Of a stretch of 64,000 nt of DNA, positions 1-8,070 are shown one piece after another. The DNA is taken from contig NZ_JACXXN010000023.1 of NCBI RefSeq assembly GCF_014904695.1, forward strand, positions 34,830-98,829, read 5' to 3'. The position numbers and the translations under genes are program-made. The first letter of the stretch is position 1, and every line of letters starts with the position of its first letter. Under the pieces are notes generated by a model that saw only the letters and a list, made by a program, of their open reading frames with translations, did not search any database and had not been told where the DNA came from. The stretch is from Nostoc sp. MG11. Lineage in GTDB: Bacteria > Cyanobacteriota > Cyanobacteriia > Cyanobacteriales > Nostocaceae.

Positions 1-241
1 AATCAGCTTACGCTTCGATATACTCATTATTGTTAGAACACTGCTGCGAGTGATAGCAACATAAAACTTAAATCATCAGTTTGATAGGCTAGGTCTGATA
101 TTTTAGATCATTCTCAACAAGCTCAGATAAACCGGGTTTTAAAATGATAAATCTTTAATATTCTCAACAAAGTCTGTTTGTGACTTTGATAAAATCATTC
201 TCTGCATTTAATTACAAAATATAAAGTTTAAAAAGTTATTT
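1..241. other. AT-rich upstream region with a 50-bp-spaced direct repeat
   Basis: No gene is visible here. The 11-mer ATTCTCAACAA occurs at 110-120 and again at 160-170, exactly 50 bp apart on the same strand, upstream of the exopolysaccharide kinase gene. Two sites on the same face of the helix would fit a regulator, but no known consensus is recognised. Confidence 0.4.
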
Positions 242-2446
242 ATGGAATATCCTGAATCATCTCCAAAGATTGGCAAATATTGGCAAATAATGAACCGTCG
301 TTGGCTGCCTGCTATATGTGTTTTTGCCCCAGTTTTTTTGACTTTGTTATTGACTTTATCTTTTTTGAAAAAACCTACTTATTTAGCAGAAGCAAAGCTA
401 AAGTTTCAAAGGATAAATACCACTTCAACTCTAACGGGTGTAGGAACAGAAATAAGTAAATTGGAACCATTAGTGCAGGATCAGAAAACTAATCCTCTCT
501 ATACAGAGGCAGAAGTGATCCGTTCTATGCCAATTGTCAGAACAACTATAAATCGACTGAATCTGAAAAACAAGAAAGGTAATTTACTCACAACTAAGGA
601 GTTTCTCAAAAATCTAATTATAAAAGATGTTAAGGGATCTGATATCCTGCAAATTTCTTACAAAGATACCAATCGAGAAACATCTGCAAAAGTTGTTAAT
701 ACTCTTGTAGAAATTTATTTAGTACAAAATGTATCTTTTCTCAGAAATGAAGCATCTGCTGCCCGCAAGTTTATCGAAAAACAACTTCCAGATGCGGAAT
801 TAATTGTTCGAAAAGCAGAAGCAGAACTAGCAAGGTTTAAAGAAAAGTACCAAGTTGTTTCTTTACAAGAAGAAGTAACTAAGGCTGTGGAAATCATTGC
901 AGAATTGCAAAAACAACTTGGCGAAACTCAATCTAGACTTGCTGATGTCAATGCACAGTCTAAAGAAATCCGTGAGTTATTAGGTATGAACTCCCAGCAG
1001 GCGTTGATGATGACTTCCCTCAGTCAGATTTCAGGAGTGCAAGATATTGTTAAAGAAACCCAACAGATAGAATCGCAATTGGCAGCTAGGCGTACTGTTT
1101 TGCAGGACAACCATCCGCAAATTAGAAACTTAGAGGACAAATTAAATTCTTTAAATATGCTGTTGCAACAACGCATTGCAATGGTTGCAGGAACAAATAA
1201 ACCACAACTAAACAAAAACTTTCAACTAGGACAGTTGCAACAGCAGCTCTCTACAAGACTTGTGGAATTAGAGTCAAACCGTTTGGGTTTTGAAAACCAG
1301 GCTGCTACCTTATCTAGGTTACAAATTTCTTATAAGCAACGCTTGAACAATCTGCCGAGATTGGAACAACAACAGCGCCAGTTAGAACGTAAAGTCCAGG
1401 GTGCTCAATCTACCTACTCACTTCTGCTACAAAAGCTGCAAGAAAGCCGGATTGCTGAGAATCAAAGTGTAGGTAATGCAAGTATTATATCCGAAGCTGA
1501 AGTTCCCCAAGAACCTAGTTCTTCTCCCATGATTTCGTATTTGGGTGCAGGCATATTGGCTAGTATGGCTACTTTGGCAGCTGTGTATTTTTTGGAAGTA
1601 AGAGATAAATCTATTAAGACCGTTGATGAGGCAAAATCATTACTGGGATTGACTTTATTAGGAGTAATTCCTTTCACTAGTAAGTCGAAAAAAATCATTC
1701 GTGGGCATGAAGAACCGGAGTCGTATAGTCAAAGAATTGTTGTTAGAGATACTCCTCGCTCCCCAATGAGTGAAGCTTACCGAATGCTCAAGGCGAATCT
1801 GAAGTTTATAAGTGCCGATAAAGAACTAAAAGTTATTGTTGTCACCAGTTCTGTACCCTCAGAAGGTAAATCAACGGTAGCTGCCAATTTAGCTGTAGCA
1901 ATGGCTCAGAGTGAGCGTAAAGTCTTACTAATAGATGGAGATTTGCACCGTCCAGTTCAGCATAAAATCTGGGAACTGACTAATAATGAAGGTCTAAGCA
2001 ATTTGATTGTTGAGCAGGCTGAAATCAGAATAGCTATTAAAAAAGTTATGGATAACTTGGATGTCCTGACTTCTGGAGTAGTACCTCCTAGTCCAGCATC
2101 CCTGCTCGACTCCAAACGAATGGCTACATTGATGAAAACTCTTGCTGCCAAATACGACTTTGTGATTATTGATGCTCCCTCATTAAACGTTGCTGCTGAT
2201 GCTGCTACTTTGGGGCAAATGGCTGATGGTGTTTTATTTGTAGTTCGGCCAGGGGTAGTTGATTCGGTGAATGCAGTTTTTGCTAAAGAACTTTTGGAAA
2301 AATCTGGTCAGAATGTGCTGGGACAGGTAGTAAATGGTGTGATTCCTAAAAATGAACCCCATAGCTACTATTACTTTAGTGAGGATGCCGATCTAAAAGT
2401 AACCCAGGAATCCTCAAAAATTTTCAGCAATAATGCAGTACGCTAA
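242..2446 (+). CDS. Polysaccharide biosynthesis tyrosine autokinase (Wzz domain plus BY-kinase)
   Basis: This 734-residue inner-membrane protein joins a polysaccharide co-polymerase to a bacterial tyrosine kinase, the type that controls chain length and export of capsule or exopolysaccharide. A first membrane segment lies near residues 22-43, a long coiled-coil periplasmic region follows (about 170-400), and a second membrane segment lies near 428-450. The cytoplasmic kinase domain shows Walker A (SSVPSEGKST, about 538-547), Walker A' (VLLIDGDLHRP, about 560) and Walker B (FVIIDAP, about 640). The C-terminal tyrosine cluster is short (SYYYF, about 707-711). The ATG at 242 has only a weak ribosome site. 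No wzx, wzy or glycosyltransferase genes adjoin it on the right, so any polysaccharide locus would have to lie to the left of the window. Confidence 0.92.
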   Translation: MEYPESSPKIGKYWQIMNRRWLPAICVFAPVFLTLLLTLSFLKKPTYLAEAKLKFQRINTTSTLTGVGTEISKLEPLVQDQKTNPLYTEAEVIRSMPIVRTTINRLNLKNKKGNLLTTKEFLKNLIIKDVKGSDILQISYKDTNRETSAKVVNTLVEIYLVQNVSFLRNEASAARKFIEKQLPDAELIVRKAEAELARFKEKYQVVSLQEEVTKAVEIIAELQKQLGETQSRLADVNAQSKEIRELLGMNSQQALMMTSLSQISGVQDIVKETQQIESQLAARRTVLQDNHPQIRNLEDKLNSLNMLLQQRIAMVAGTNKPQLNKNFQLGQLQQQLSTRLVELESNRLGFENQAATLSRLQISYKQRLNNLPRLEQQQRQLERKVQGAQSTYSLLLQKLQESRIAENQSVGNASIISEAEVPQEPSSSPMISYLGAGILASMATLAAVYFLEVRDKSIKTVDEAKSLLGLTLLGVIPFTSKSKKIIRGHEEPESYSQRIVVRDTPRSPMSEAYRMLKANLKFISADKELKVIVVTSSVPSEGKSTVAANLAVAMAQSERKVLLIDGDLHRPVQHKIWELTNNEGLSNLIVEQAEIRIAIKKVMDNLDVLTSGVVPPSPASLLDSKRMATLMKTLAAKYDFVIIDAPSLNVAADAATLGQMADGVLFVVRPGVVDSVNAVFAKELLEKSGQNVLGQVVNGVIPKNEPHSYYYFSEDADLKVTQESSKIFSNNAVR

Positions 2447-2609
2447 ACATCGAATCCAAGTTGACAAAGATACAGGTAAATATTCTCAAGTGTTGGTAGA
2501 AGCAAAGCAGCTAGAACTTGATTATCGCTGTTTAATAGACAAGCTATATTTACTAAAAATCAGCGATCGCAAGTTGCAAATTAGCTTAAGCAAACATCTC
2601 TCGATTTGA
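2433..2609 (+). CDS. Possible small protein overlapping the autokinase stop
   Basis: An ATG at 2433 opens a 58-codon frame that overlaps the last 14 nt of the tyrosine autokinase and ends with TGA at 2607-2609. The predicted peptide begins MQYAKHRIQV and is charged, with no membrane segment or recognised domain. The overlap would allow translational coupling, and the frame occupies nearly all of the space before the convergent mutL gene. The codon use is unremarkable and no homologue is recognised, so it may be a chance frame. Confidence 0.35.
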   Translation: MQYAKHRIQVDKDTGKYSQVLVEAKQLELDYRCLIDKLYLLKISDRKLQISLSKHLSI

Positions 2610-2613
2610 AATA

Positions 2614-4314
2614 TCATACCCCATGACTTTTACCAATTACCCAATTACGCCGGAAAAAACGGGCTAAAGCCGACTCTTCGAGCGATAAATAAATAGGGCG
2701 TCCGTGGGGACAGGTGCGGGGGTTGCGAGTGCTTTGCCATTCATCTAAAAGTGTCTGCATTTCTTGCAAGTTCATGGGTGTACCATTACGAATCGCACTG
2801 CGACAAGCAACAGCTACTTGGGCGGTTTGTAAGTCGCCTCCCCAACTGAGTTCTAAAATTGCTTCTGCACAATCTTCTCGCTGCTGCAAAAGTGTGGGTA
2901 AGGTGCGGACTGCCCAAAGTTGTTCGCCAAATGGTTCAATATCTAAACCGATGCGTTGTAGTTGTGAGACTTGTGCTGGCGACAATTGATAAAGAATAAT
3001 TGGCGGTTCTGTAGGAACAAGTTGCCAATTATCGCATAATTGCTCATACAAAACTCGCTCATGGGCGATGTGTTGTTCCACTAACCACATACCACCAGAA
3101 TGTTCCGCCACAATATAGGTGTTGCTAACTTGAGCGACGGCTTTTAAAGAGTGCTGAGTATCATTGCCTTCGTTTGGGTTTTTAGGATTGAAATTGTAAC
3201 CGCCTTTTGCTTCTGCGGCTTTGAGTAATTTACCAACTCGTGTTGTGTGAACAGCTTCTCTGAGATTTGCAGAACTAATGCGGAGTGCTTGGTTAATTGC
3301 TTGAGTAATTTGCTCTTGCCAATAACTCAGTTCGTTGAGGTAAATTTCGGTTTTTGCTGGATTGCGGTTCCAGTTGATTTGCTCAGGAGAAATGGCAAGA
3401 TGCAGAAAACAGATGGGATAGCGATCGCGTGGTAATGTTCTGTGAAAGGCCGATAAAATCGTTTGCTCTAGTTCCGGCGATTTTACCATCCGTCCGTTGA
3501 TAGCTACTCGTACCCAATCTGGACGATGGCGATGGCAGCGGTCTGGTAATCCTACCACCAATGAGAGTGCTGAGTGCTGAGTGCTGAGTTCTGAGTTCTG
3601 AGTCTGGAGTGCTGAGTTGGGAGTGTTGGGAACTTCGAGTTTCACCTCTTGCAAATCACCCTGTCGGACTTGGGGTAAAATCTGCGGTAGTAGTTTTCCT
3701 GTTGTGGTCGCGGGACAAATAGTGAACCATTGACGGTCATTTTGACAAACTTGCCAAGTAACGTGAGGATGGCACAGAGCGATTTGGTGAATTGTTGCTT
3801 GCACAGCTTTCATTTGCTGTGCTGCTGATGGCAATCCCTGACGACGAGATGAGCTACCGAAGAGATTAGAAACTATAACAACTGTACCAGGAGCGATCGC
3901 AGTTGCTTCTACTTGAACAACTTTCCCGCTATCGCTGTAGATAACCCGCCATCCTAAGTTACCACCTGTGGGACGACTTAAAATCTCTAAATCTGCTAGC
4001 GTTGTCAAACTATGCAACGCCTCACCTCGAAATCCTAAACTGTTAATTTTCCACAAATCTGCACTAGAGCGAATTTTGCTGGTGCTGTGAGCTGTGGCTG
4101 CTTGTTGCAAGTCATCTAGGTTCATTCCACAACCATTATCTGCGACGTGGATTCGCCACTGTTGTGGCCATAGAGAAACCACAATTCGCGTTGCACCTGC
4201 ATCAAGGGAATTTTCTACCAATTCCCTCACCACAGAAGCGAAAGAGTCGATTACCTCTCCAGCTGTAATGAGATATACGACTTCTGTTGGTAAAGCCTGA
4301 ATAGTAGATGCCAT
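2614..4314 (-). CDS. mutL: DNA mismatch repair protein MutL (endonuclease type)
   Basis: MutL links mismatch recognition by MutS to strand incision. The N-terminal GHKL ATPase shows catalytic Glu31 and Mg-binding Asn35 in RELVENSLDAGA, then DNGCGM (59-64) and GFRGEAL (94-100). The C-terminal domain carries the signs of the nicking form found in bacteria without MutH: EQHIAHERVLYE (about 413-424, a variant of DQHAxxExxxxE with Asp changed to Glu and Ala to Ile), an ACR motif and CPHGRP (about 533). The start is placed at 4314 (MASTIQALP), where the family N-terminus begins; a longer frame to 4389 adds only repeat-derived residues. Residues about 230-250 are a Ser/Gln/Asn-rich insert encoded by tandem CTGAGTG-type heptamers, unlike ordinary MutL. 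Confidence 0.96.
   Translation of the reverse strand: MASTIQALPTEVVYLITAGEVIDSFASVVRELVENSLDAGATRIVVSLWPQQWRIHVADNGCGMNLDDLQQAATAHSTSKIRSSADLWKINSLGFRGEALHSLTTLADLEILSRPTGGNLGWRVIYSDSGKVVQVEATAIAPGTVVIVSNLFGSSSRRQGLPSAAQQMKAVQATIHQIALCHPHVTWQVCQNDRQWFTICPATTTGKLLPQILPQVRQGDLQEVKLEVPNTPNSALQTQNSELSTQHSALSLVVGLPDRCHRHRPDWVRVAINGRMVKSPELEQTILSAFHRTLPRDRYPICFLHLAISPEQINWNRNPAKTEIYLNELSYWQEQITQAINQALRISSANLREAVHTTRVGKLLKAAEAKGGYNFNPKNPNEGNDTQHSLKAVAQVSNTYIVAEHSGGMWLVEQHIAHERVLYEQLCDNWQLVPTEPPIILYQLSPAQVSQLQRIGLDIEPFGEQLWAVRTLPTLLQQREDCAEAILELSWGGDLQTAQVAVACRSAIRNGTPMNLQEMQTLLDEWQSTRNPRTCPHGRPIYLSLEESALARFFRRNWVIGKSHGV
3563..3625. repeat. Heptamer tandem repeat inside mutL
   Basis: Degenerate tandem units of the type GAGTGCT/GAGTTCT run through this stretch in frame with mutL. 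The same heptamer class fills intergenic spaces elsewhere in the window, for example 39082-39110. It is read as a low-complexity Ser/Gln/Asn peptide in MutL. Confidence 0.8.
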
Positions 4315-4525
4315 AAATAATAGTTTATAGCTTCTGGGGGCAGAGGCAGTGGGGAAGTATTTTTGAATTCTATCTCCCTGTCCTCCCAATAGGTTTCGGT
4401 TAAGGCAAAAGGGAAAGGCTGAAATTTATCCCTTACCTTGAGAAATTTTTATTAATTGTAAAGAAAACTCGATTAAAAGTGGATGTTTGATAAATTGCTT
4501 GTGAGGTTATAAGCGGGAAAAGCTT

Positions 4526-4861
4526 ATGAGTAATAATTTAGTAGCTGATGTTCATGATCTCAAGACCCGTTTGGAATGGGGTCAACCAGGTTTTACAATT
4601 GTTGATGTGCGCGATCGCCACACCTACAATCACGGTCATATCACTGGGGCAATTCCTATCCCATTAGATGACTTGGCATCCAGAGCAAAATCTTCTTTGC
4701 ATACAAAACGCCATATCTACATTTATGGCGAAAATGATGAGCAATCAGCCAAAGCTGCACAAGTATTAAGAGCATCTGGGTTTGTTGAAGTAGCTGAAAT
4801 TCAAGGTGGTCTTTCTGCTTGGAAGACTGCTGGTGGTGCTACAGAAGGCGTTGGCGCATAA
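4526..4861 (+). CDS. Rhodanese-like domain protein lacking the catalytic cysteine
   Basis: This 111-residue protein is a single rhodanese (sulfurtransferase) fold. It has the family start VDVRDRHTYNHGHITGAIPIP (about 26-46) and the ending QGGLSAWKTAG (about 91-101). The active-site loop, normally Cys followed by about five residues and a Ser/Thr, reads YGENDEQS, and the whole protein contains no cysteine. It therefore cannot form the usual persulfide and is more likely a binding or regulatory domain. It stands alone, divergent from mutL, and is followed by a strong terminator. Confidence 0.88.
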   Translation: MSNNLVADVHDLKTRLEWGQPGFTIVDVRDRHTYNHGHITGAIPIPLDDLASRAKSSLHTKRHIYIYGENDEQSAKAAQVLRASGFVEVAEIQGGLSAWKTAGGATEGVGA

Positions 4862-4915
4862 ACTCAAGCCAGAGATATCAATCCAAATCTATTTGTTCCA
4901 TAATTAATGGTTTTG

Positions 4916-4946
4916 TGTACTGCACACTGTGCAGTACAATTTTTTC
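4916..4946 (+). terminator. Rho-independent terminator after the rhodanese gene
   Basis: TGTACTGCAC (4916-4925) pairs perfectly with GTGCAGTACA (4929-4938) across a 3-nt loop and is followed by a run of Ts (4941-4946). It lies 55 nt after the rhodanese stop. Confidence 0.85.
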
Positions 4947-5070
4947 TTGAGCATCACAGAAAGCCACTTACTGCAACATTAATTAACATTAAATCATTTA
5001 CTTTTTAACCGAACTCAGCACTTTTTATTAAACTAAGTACGTTAAATAGTAAAAGTCTTTAAAGTAGTCG

Positions 5071-6120
5071 TCAATTAATATCGCCCATGACCAAAACTTT
5101 AGAAATTTCAGGTTTTAGCAACCCACTTAACATCGATGCGGGACGTTGACTGTAAGGCCAAGCAAAAGCATGACGAAAAGCTGCATCTTGACAAGCTTGC
5201 AGCTGTTCAAAGTTAATAATGTCGTAAGTCAAGAGATTTTCATACTCAAATGGCAAACGCACATTGTGCAAACCGGCGTTATCTGTACAAATAGCGATGT
5301 CTACCCCAGCATCAAAACAACGGTCAAAAACTAATTTGAGTTGACGTATATCTTGCAAAGTACCAGTTTTAATGTAAGTTGTAGGACAAACTTCTAAACA
5401 CTGTCCGCGTCTAGCTACATCCTTAAGTAACTCTGGATATAGTAAGGGAATTTGGATACCGTGACCAATCCGCATCAGATAGGGTAATAGTTGTGGGTAA
5501 CAGCCAGCGCTAGTTTCATAGAGGTGTCCGGTGGTGTTAATGCCCTGCGATCGCGCATAATTATATAGACTAATCCATTCTTCTAGGCGATCGGCGTAGT
5601 AGCTATCACCACCCGCTACATCTACCGCACAAACATACTGTTTGTTTTGCACTGCTAAATCAACAATCGCCTTATTCACTTCATAAGGTAGGCGCGAGTG
5701 CATACAAAGAATTTGGCTAGTGACAATCGGATATTCTGGCGGATGACTAGCTTTCCCTACTACTTCCACAATTTCTGCCATTTTGTCAATTCTTTCCGAT
5801 TGACTCAGATGCTCAGGTGTCCGTAAATATGGGGTGTAGCGTAGTTCCAGATAAGCCAAATTCTCAAAAATATAAGCACCCCGCACCAAGCGATAGATAA
5901 AGTAAGGCAAAGTTTCCACAGTTTGCACACTTTCTACTAGGGTGTGCAATTCCAGGTATTCATCTAGAGTATTGCGTGGTCGTGTGTAAAAATCTTCAAA
6001 TTCTGAATAGTCAGCAAAGCGAGAAATCAACTCAGAAGAATGTCGCTCGAAATATCGCCATAAAACACGGGGTACAACCGAACCACCCAAGTGTCGATGT
6101 AATTCAGCATATAAAGCCAT
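5071..6120 (-). CDS. Adenosine deaminase-family metal-dependent hydrolase
   Basis: This 349-residue protein belongs to the adenosine/AMP/adenine deaminase branch of the amidohydrolase TIM barrels. The opening ELHRHLGG corresponds to the HxH metal ligands of the family. GHLYETS (about 213-219) holds the His and Glu of the usual HAGE motif, RIGHG (about 232-236) the second conserved His, and CTDNAG the metal-binding Asp of the usual TDDP. Several of these motifs deviate from true adenosine deaminase (LGG for LDG, DNA for DDP), so the substrate may be another nucleoside or base. The start at 6120 (MALYAELHRHLGG) fits the family; a frame to 6165 adds a hydrophobic stretch without support. Confidence 0.82.
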   Translation of the reverse strand: MALYAELHRHLGGSVVPRVLWRYFERHSSELISRFADYSEFEDFYTRPRNTLDEYLELHTLVESVQTVETLPYFIYRLVRGAYIFENLAYLELRYTPYLRTPEHLSQSERIDKMAEIVEVVGKASHPPEYPIVTSQILCMHSRLPYEVNKAIVDLAVQNKQYVCAVDVAGGDSYYADRLEEWISLYNYARSQGINTTGHLYETSAGCYPQLLPYLMRIGHGIQIPLLYPELLKDVARRGQCLEVCPTTYIKTGTLQDIRQLKLVFDRCFDAGVDIAICTDNAGLHNVRLPFEYENLLTYDIINFEQLQACQDAAFRHAFAWPYSQRPASMLSGLLKPEISKVLVMGDIN

Positions 6121-6235
6121 AGTGTTATTTTTAGGGAAAAATATCAATAATTGTAACAAAAGCACAAAGGAAAAAAATTTATGTCTAAAGAAAGATTGTG
6201 TAAAAATACGGCTTATTACACCTGTTGACCTACTT

Positions 6236-6249
6236 ATTGTCAGGACAAT
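6236..6249. promoter_or_regulatory. Inverted repeat upstream of the toxin-antitoxin operon
   Basis: ATTGTC-AG-GACAAT is a 14-bp palindrome with perfect 6-bp arms, 47 bp before the antitoxin start. Ribbon-helix-helix antitoxins autorepress through such sites, so this is a good operator candidate. The assignment is inferred from position and symmetry. Confidence 0.5.
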
Positions 6250-6295
6250 GTGTGTATGCTAACTTTGGTTTAGAGAGAATAGCCTAATTAAAAGT

Positions 6296-6574
6296 ATGAG
6301 TCACCTAACCGAATCCAGGACTGAACGAATTGATATCCGTACTAGCTCTAGCGTTAAAAAGCTTTTACAGCAAGCAGCAGCAGCAAGTCATAAAAATGTT
6401 AGTGAATTTCTGCTTGAACATGGCTTGCAAGCTGCACAAGACACTTTAACAAATCGAAAGCTTTTTGCGCTAAACGATGAGCAATGGCAAGCTTTTCAAG
6501 ACGCTCTTGATGCTCCATGTGTTGAAAAACCACGTTTACGTCGTTTGTTAACTGAGCCTAGCGTATTTGAGTAG
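6296..6574 (+). CDS. DUF1778-type ribbon-helix-helix antitoxin
   Basis: This 92-residue protein has the TacA/DUF1778 layout. An N-terminal ribbon-helix-helix (TERIDIRTSSSVKKLLQQAA, about 8-27) binds DNA and is followed by a helical, toxin-wrapping C-terminus ending in a region with DEQWQAFQDALDAP. Antitoxins of this class neutralise GNAT toxins that acetylate aminoacyl-tRNA. The toxin gene follows immediately. A palindrome at 6236-6249 is the likely autoregulatory site. Confidence 0.9.
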   Translation: MSHLTESRTERIDIRTSSSVKKLLQQAAAASHKNVSEFLLEHGLQAAQDTLTNRKLFALNDEQWQAFQDALDAPCVEKPRLRRLLTEPSVFE

Positions 6575-6578
6575 TCTT

Positions 6579-7085
6579 GTGGCATCTAACAATTTATATA
6601 TCACTAAATTATCAAAATCCCACGATCTAAAAAACTTTGATTGTGGGAATTCCGATTTAAACAATCATTTAAACAAATATGCTTTAAAAAATCAGCAATC
6701 TGATAGTTCAACAACCTATGTCGCTTGCTTAGGAAGTGATGTAATTGGTTATTACACTATCATCGTAGCGTCTGTTATTCATGAGAATGCACCGCCTCGT
6801 ATATCTAAAGGTTTACCAAAATATCCTATCCCTGTAGCTTTATTAGCTCGGTTAGCGGTAAGCAAAGAATTTCAAAACAAAGGTATAGGGAGAGGCTTAC
6901 TAAAAAACTGCTTAATTCGCATAAACCAAGCAGCTGATCTGATTGGTATTCGTGCATTATTAGTTCACGCGAAAGATGAGAAAGCGCGTGGCTGGTATCA
7001 ACAATTTGATTTTGAACCTAGCCCAACAGATCCATTACATTTATTTCTGATGCTAAAAGATATTCGCGCTATGCTAGAAAGTTAA
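6579..7085 (+). CDS. GNAT acetyltransferase toxin (TacT-like)
   Basis: The product resembles TacT/AtaT toxins, which stop translation by acetylating the amino group of charged tRNAs. It shows the family opening LSKSHDLKNFDCGNSDLN, the acetyl-CoA pyrophosphate loop in RLAVSKEFQNKGIGRGLL, and the closing ARGWYQQFDFEPSPTDPLHL with the catalytic-region Tyr. There is no ATG at the front. GTG at 6579 (4 nt after the antitoxin stop, 168 residues) fits the family N-terminus; TTG at 6567, overlapping the antitoxin by 8 nt, is the alternative. Either way translation is coupled to the antitoxin. Confidence 0.88.
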   Translation: MASNNLYITKLSKSHDLKNFDCGNSDLNNHLNKYALKNQQSDSSTTYVACLGSDVIGYYTIIVASVIHENAPPRISKGLPKYPIPVALLARLAVSKEFQNKGIGRGLLKNCLIRINQAADLIGIRALLVHAKDEKARGWYQQFDFEPSPTDPLHLFLMLKDIRAMLES

Positions 7086-7145
7086 AAAGATTAACATTTT
7101 GTCTATATACCGATAGGAACATTGCACAAAAAATTATAGTTATCC

Positions 7146-7814
7146 TCATTCCTCACTTTTAACTTTGATTGCTTGCACGCCAGCCAAAATAAAATTAACC
7201 GCTTCGTGGGTATGCTGCTCAATCATTTCTGGACTCAGTAGTTGTAAATCGGGTCTAGTATGCTTGATGTTTTCGTAAGCATTGAAGTATAAGTTACAAA
7301 CTCCAACAATATGCAGGGTGGTAATAAATGGATCGATTTGACGGAAACAACCCTCTGTCATCCCCCGTTCTAAAATCCTGATGAGATACCCGAAATTTTC
7401 TTGCCAATTACCCTGTTTGAAATACTTTCCCTGATTTTGGTTTGCTTCTTGGAACCACAGCATCCCTCTGTGTGGGTGAGCAGCTTCGTAAGCGATCGCT
7501 TCTTTGACAACCACCTTCAAGGCTTCCTCTGGTGGTAACTGATCCAGATTTAGCTGCTGGAACCCTTCATGCATTTCCACAGCAGGACGTTGCAAAACAG
7601 CTTTATATAGCCCTTCCTTGCTCTCGAAGTAGTAATAAATCATCGCTGTGGTTACACCTGCACTTTTGGCGATCGCTTCTGTCCGCGCCCCACTAAGTCC
7701 ATATCTGGCGAACTCTGATTCCGCTGCATCGAGAATTTGCTTTTTCGTCGCCTCTGCATCGCGCACCTGACGCGGTTTTTTAGATGAGATTTTTGATTGC
7801 GTTGAACGACCCAC
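7146..7814 (-). CDS. TetR/AcrR-family transcriptional repressor
   Basis: This 222-residue regulator has an N-terminal TetR helix-turn-helix (ILDAAESEFARYGLSGARTE through TTAMIYYYFESKEGLYKAVL, about 27-75) and an all-helical ligand-binding C-terminus. It starts at GTG 7814 with a Lys/Arg-rich tail. It is divergent from the Rieske oxygenase gene at 8071. The intergenic region carries two copies of an 18-bp palindrome, so it most likely represses itself and the oxygenase until a small molecule binds. Confidence 0.92.
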   Translation of the reverse strand: MGRSTQSKISSKKPRQVRDAEATKKQILDAAESEFARYGLSGARTEAIAKSAGVTTAMIYYYFESKEGLYKAVLQRPAVEMHEGFQQLNLDQLPPEEALKVVVKEAIAYEAAHPHRGMLWFQEANQNQGKYFKQGNWQENFGYLIRILERGMTEGCFRQIDPFITTLHIVGVCNLYFNAYENIKHTRPDLQLLSPEMIEQHTHEAVNFILAGVQAIKVKSEE

Positions 7815-7843
7815 GTTTTTCTATCATACTAACGAAAACATCT

Positions 7844-7861
7844 TAACTAAAAAATTGGTTA
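7844..7861. promoter_or_regulatory. Putative TetR operator 1
   Basis: TAACTAA-AAAA-TTGGTTA is an 18-bp inverted repeat with one mismatch in 7-bp arms, 30 bp upstream of the TetR start. It matches the second site at 7901-7918 in arm sequence and spacer length. Confidence 0.65.
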
Positions 7862-7900
7862 GTAGTTGACATAAAGCATGAGATTGATTAAATTAATAAC

Positions 7901-7918
7901 TAACTAAAAGATTAGTTA
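7901..7918. promoter_or_regulatory. Putative TetR operator 2
   Basis: TAACTAA-AAGA-TTAGTTA is a perfect 18-bp inverted repeat with 7-bp arms. Together with the near-identical site at 7844-7861, in the divergent intergenic region, it fits two TetR dimers controlling both genes. Confidence 0.7.
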
Positions 7919-8070
7919 AATAGCTTTTACATAAATCAATAATGCAATGTCTAAAGTCAGCCGAGCCGGAGCTAGGTAGCTTTGCTTATTCGATCTATAT
8001 GAAATATGAAACCTATCCTCAACTTTGAGATATCTCATAAATCAAATAATTTAGACCCCTTGGAGGAAAA

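Noticed and set aside
4315..4389. A longer MutL starting at 4389
   Set aside because: The extra 25 residues precede the conserved MASTIQALP start and come from sequence with repeat-like composition.
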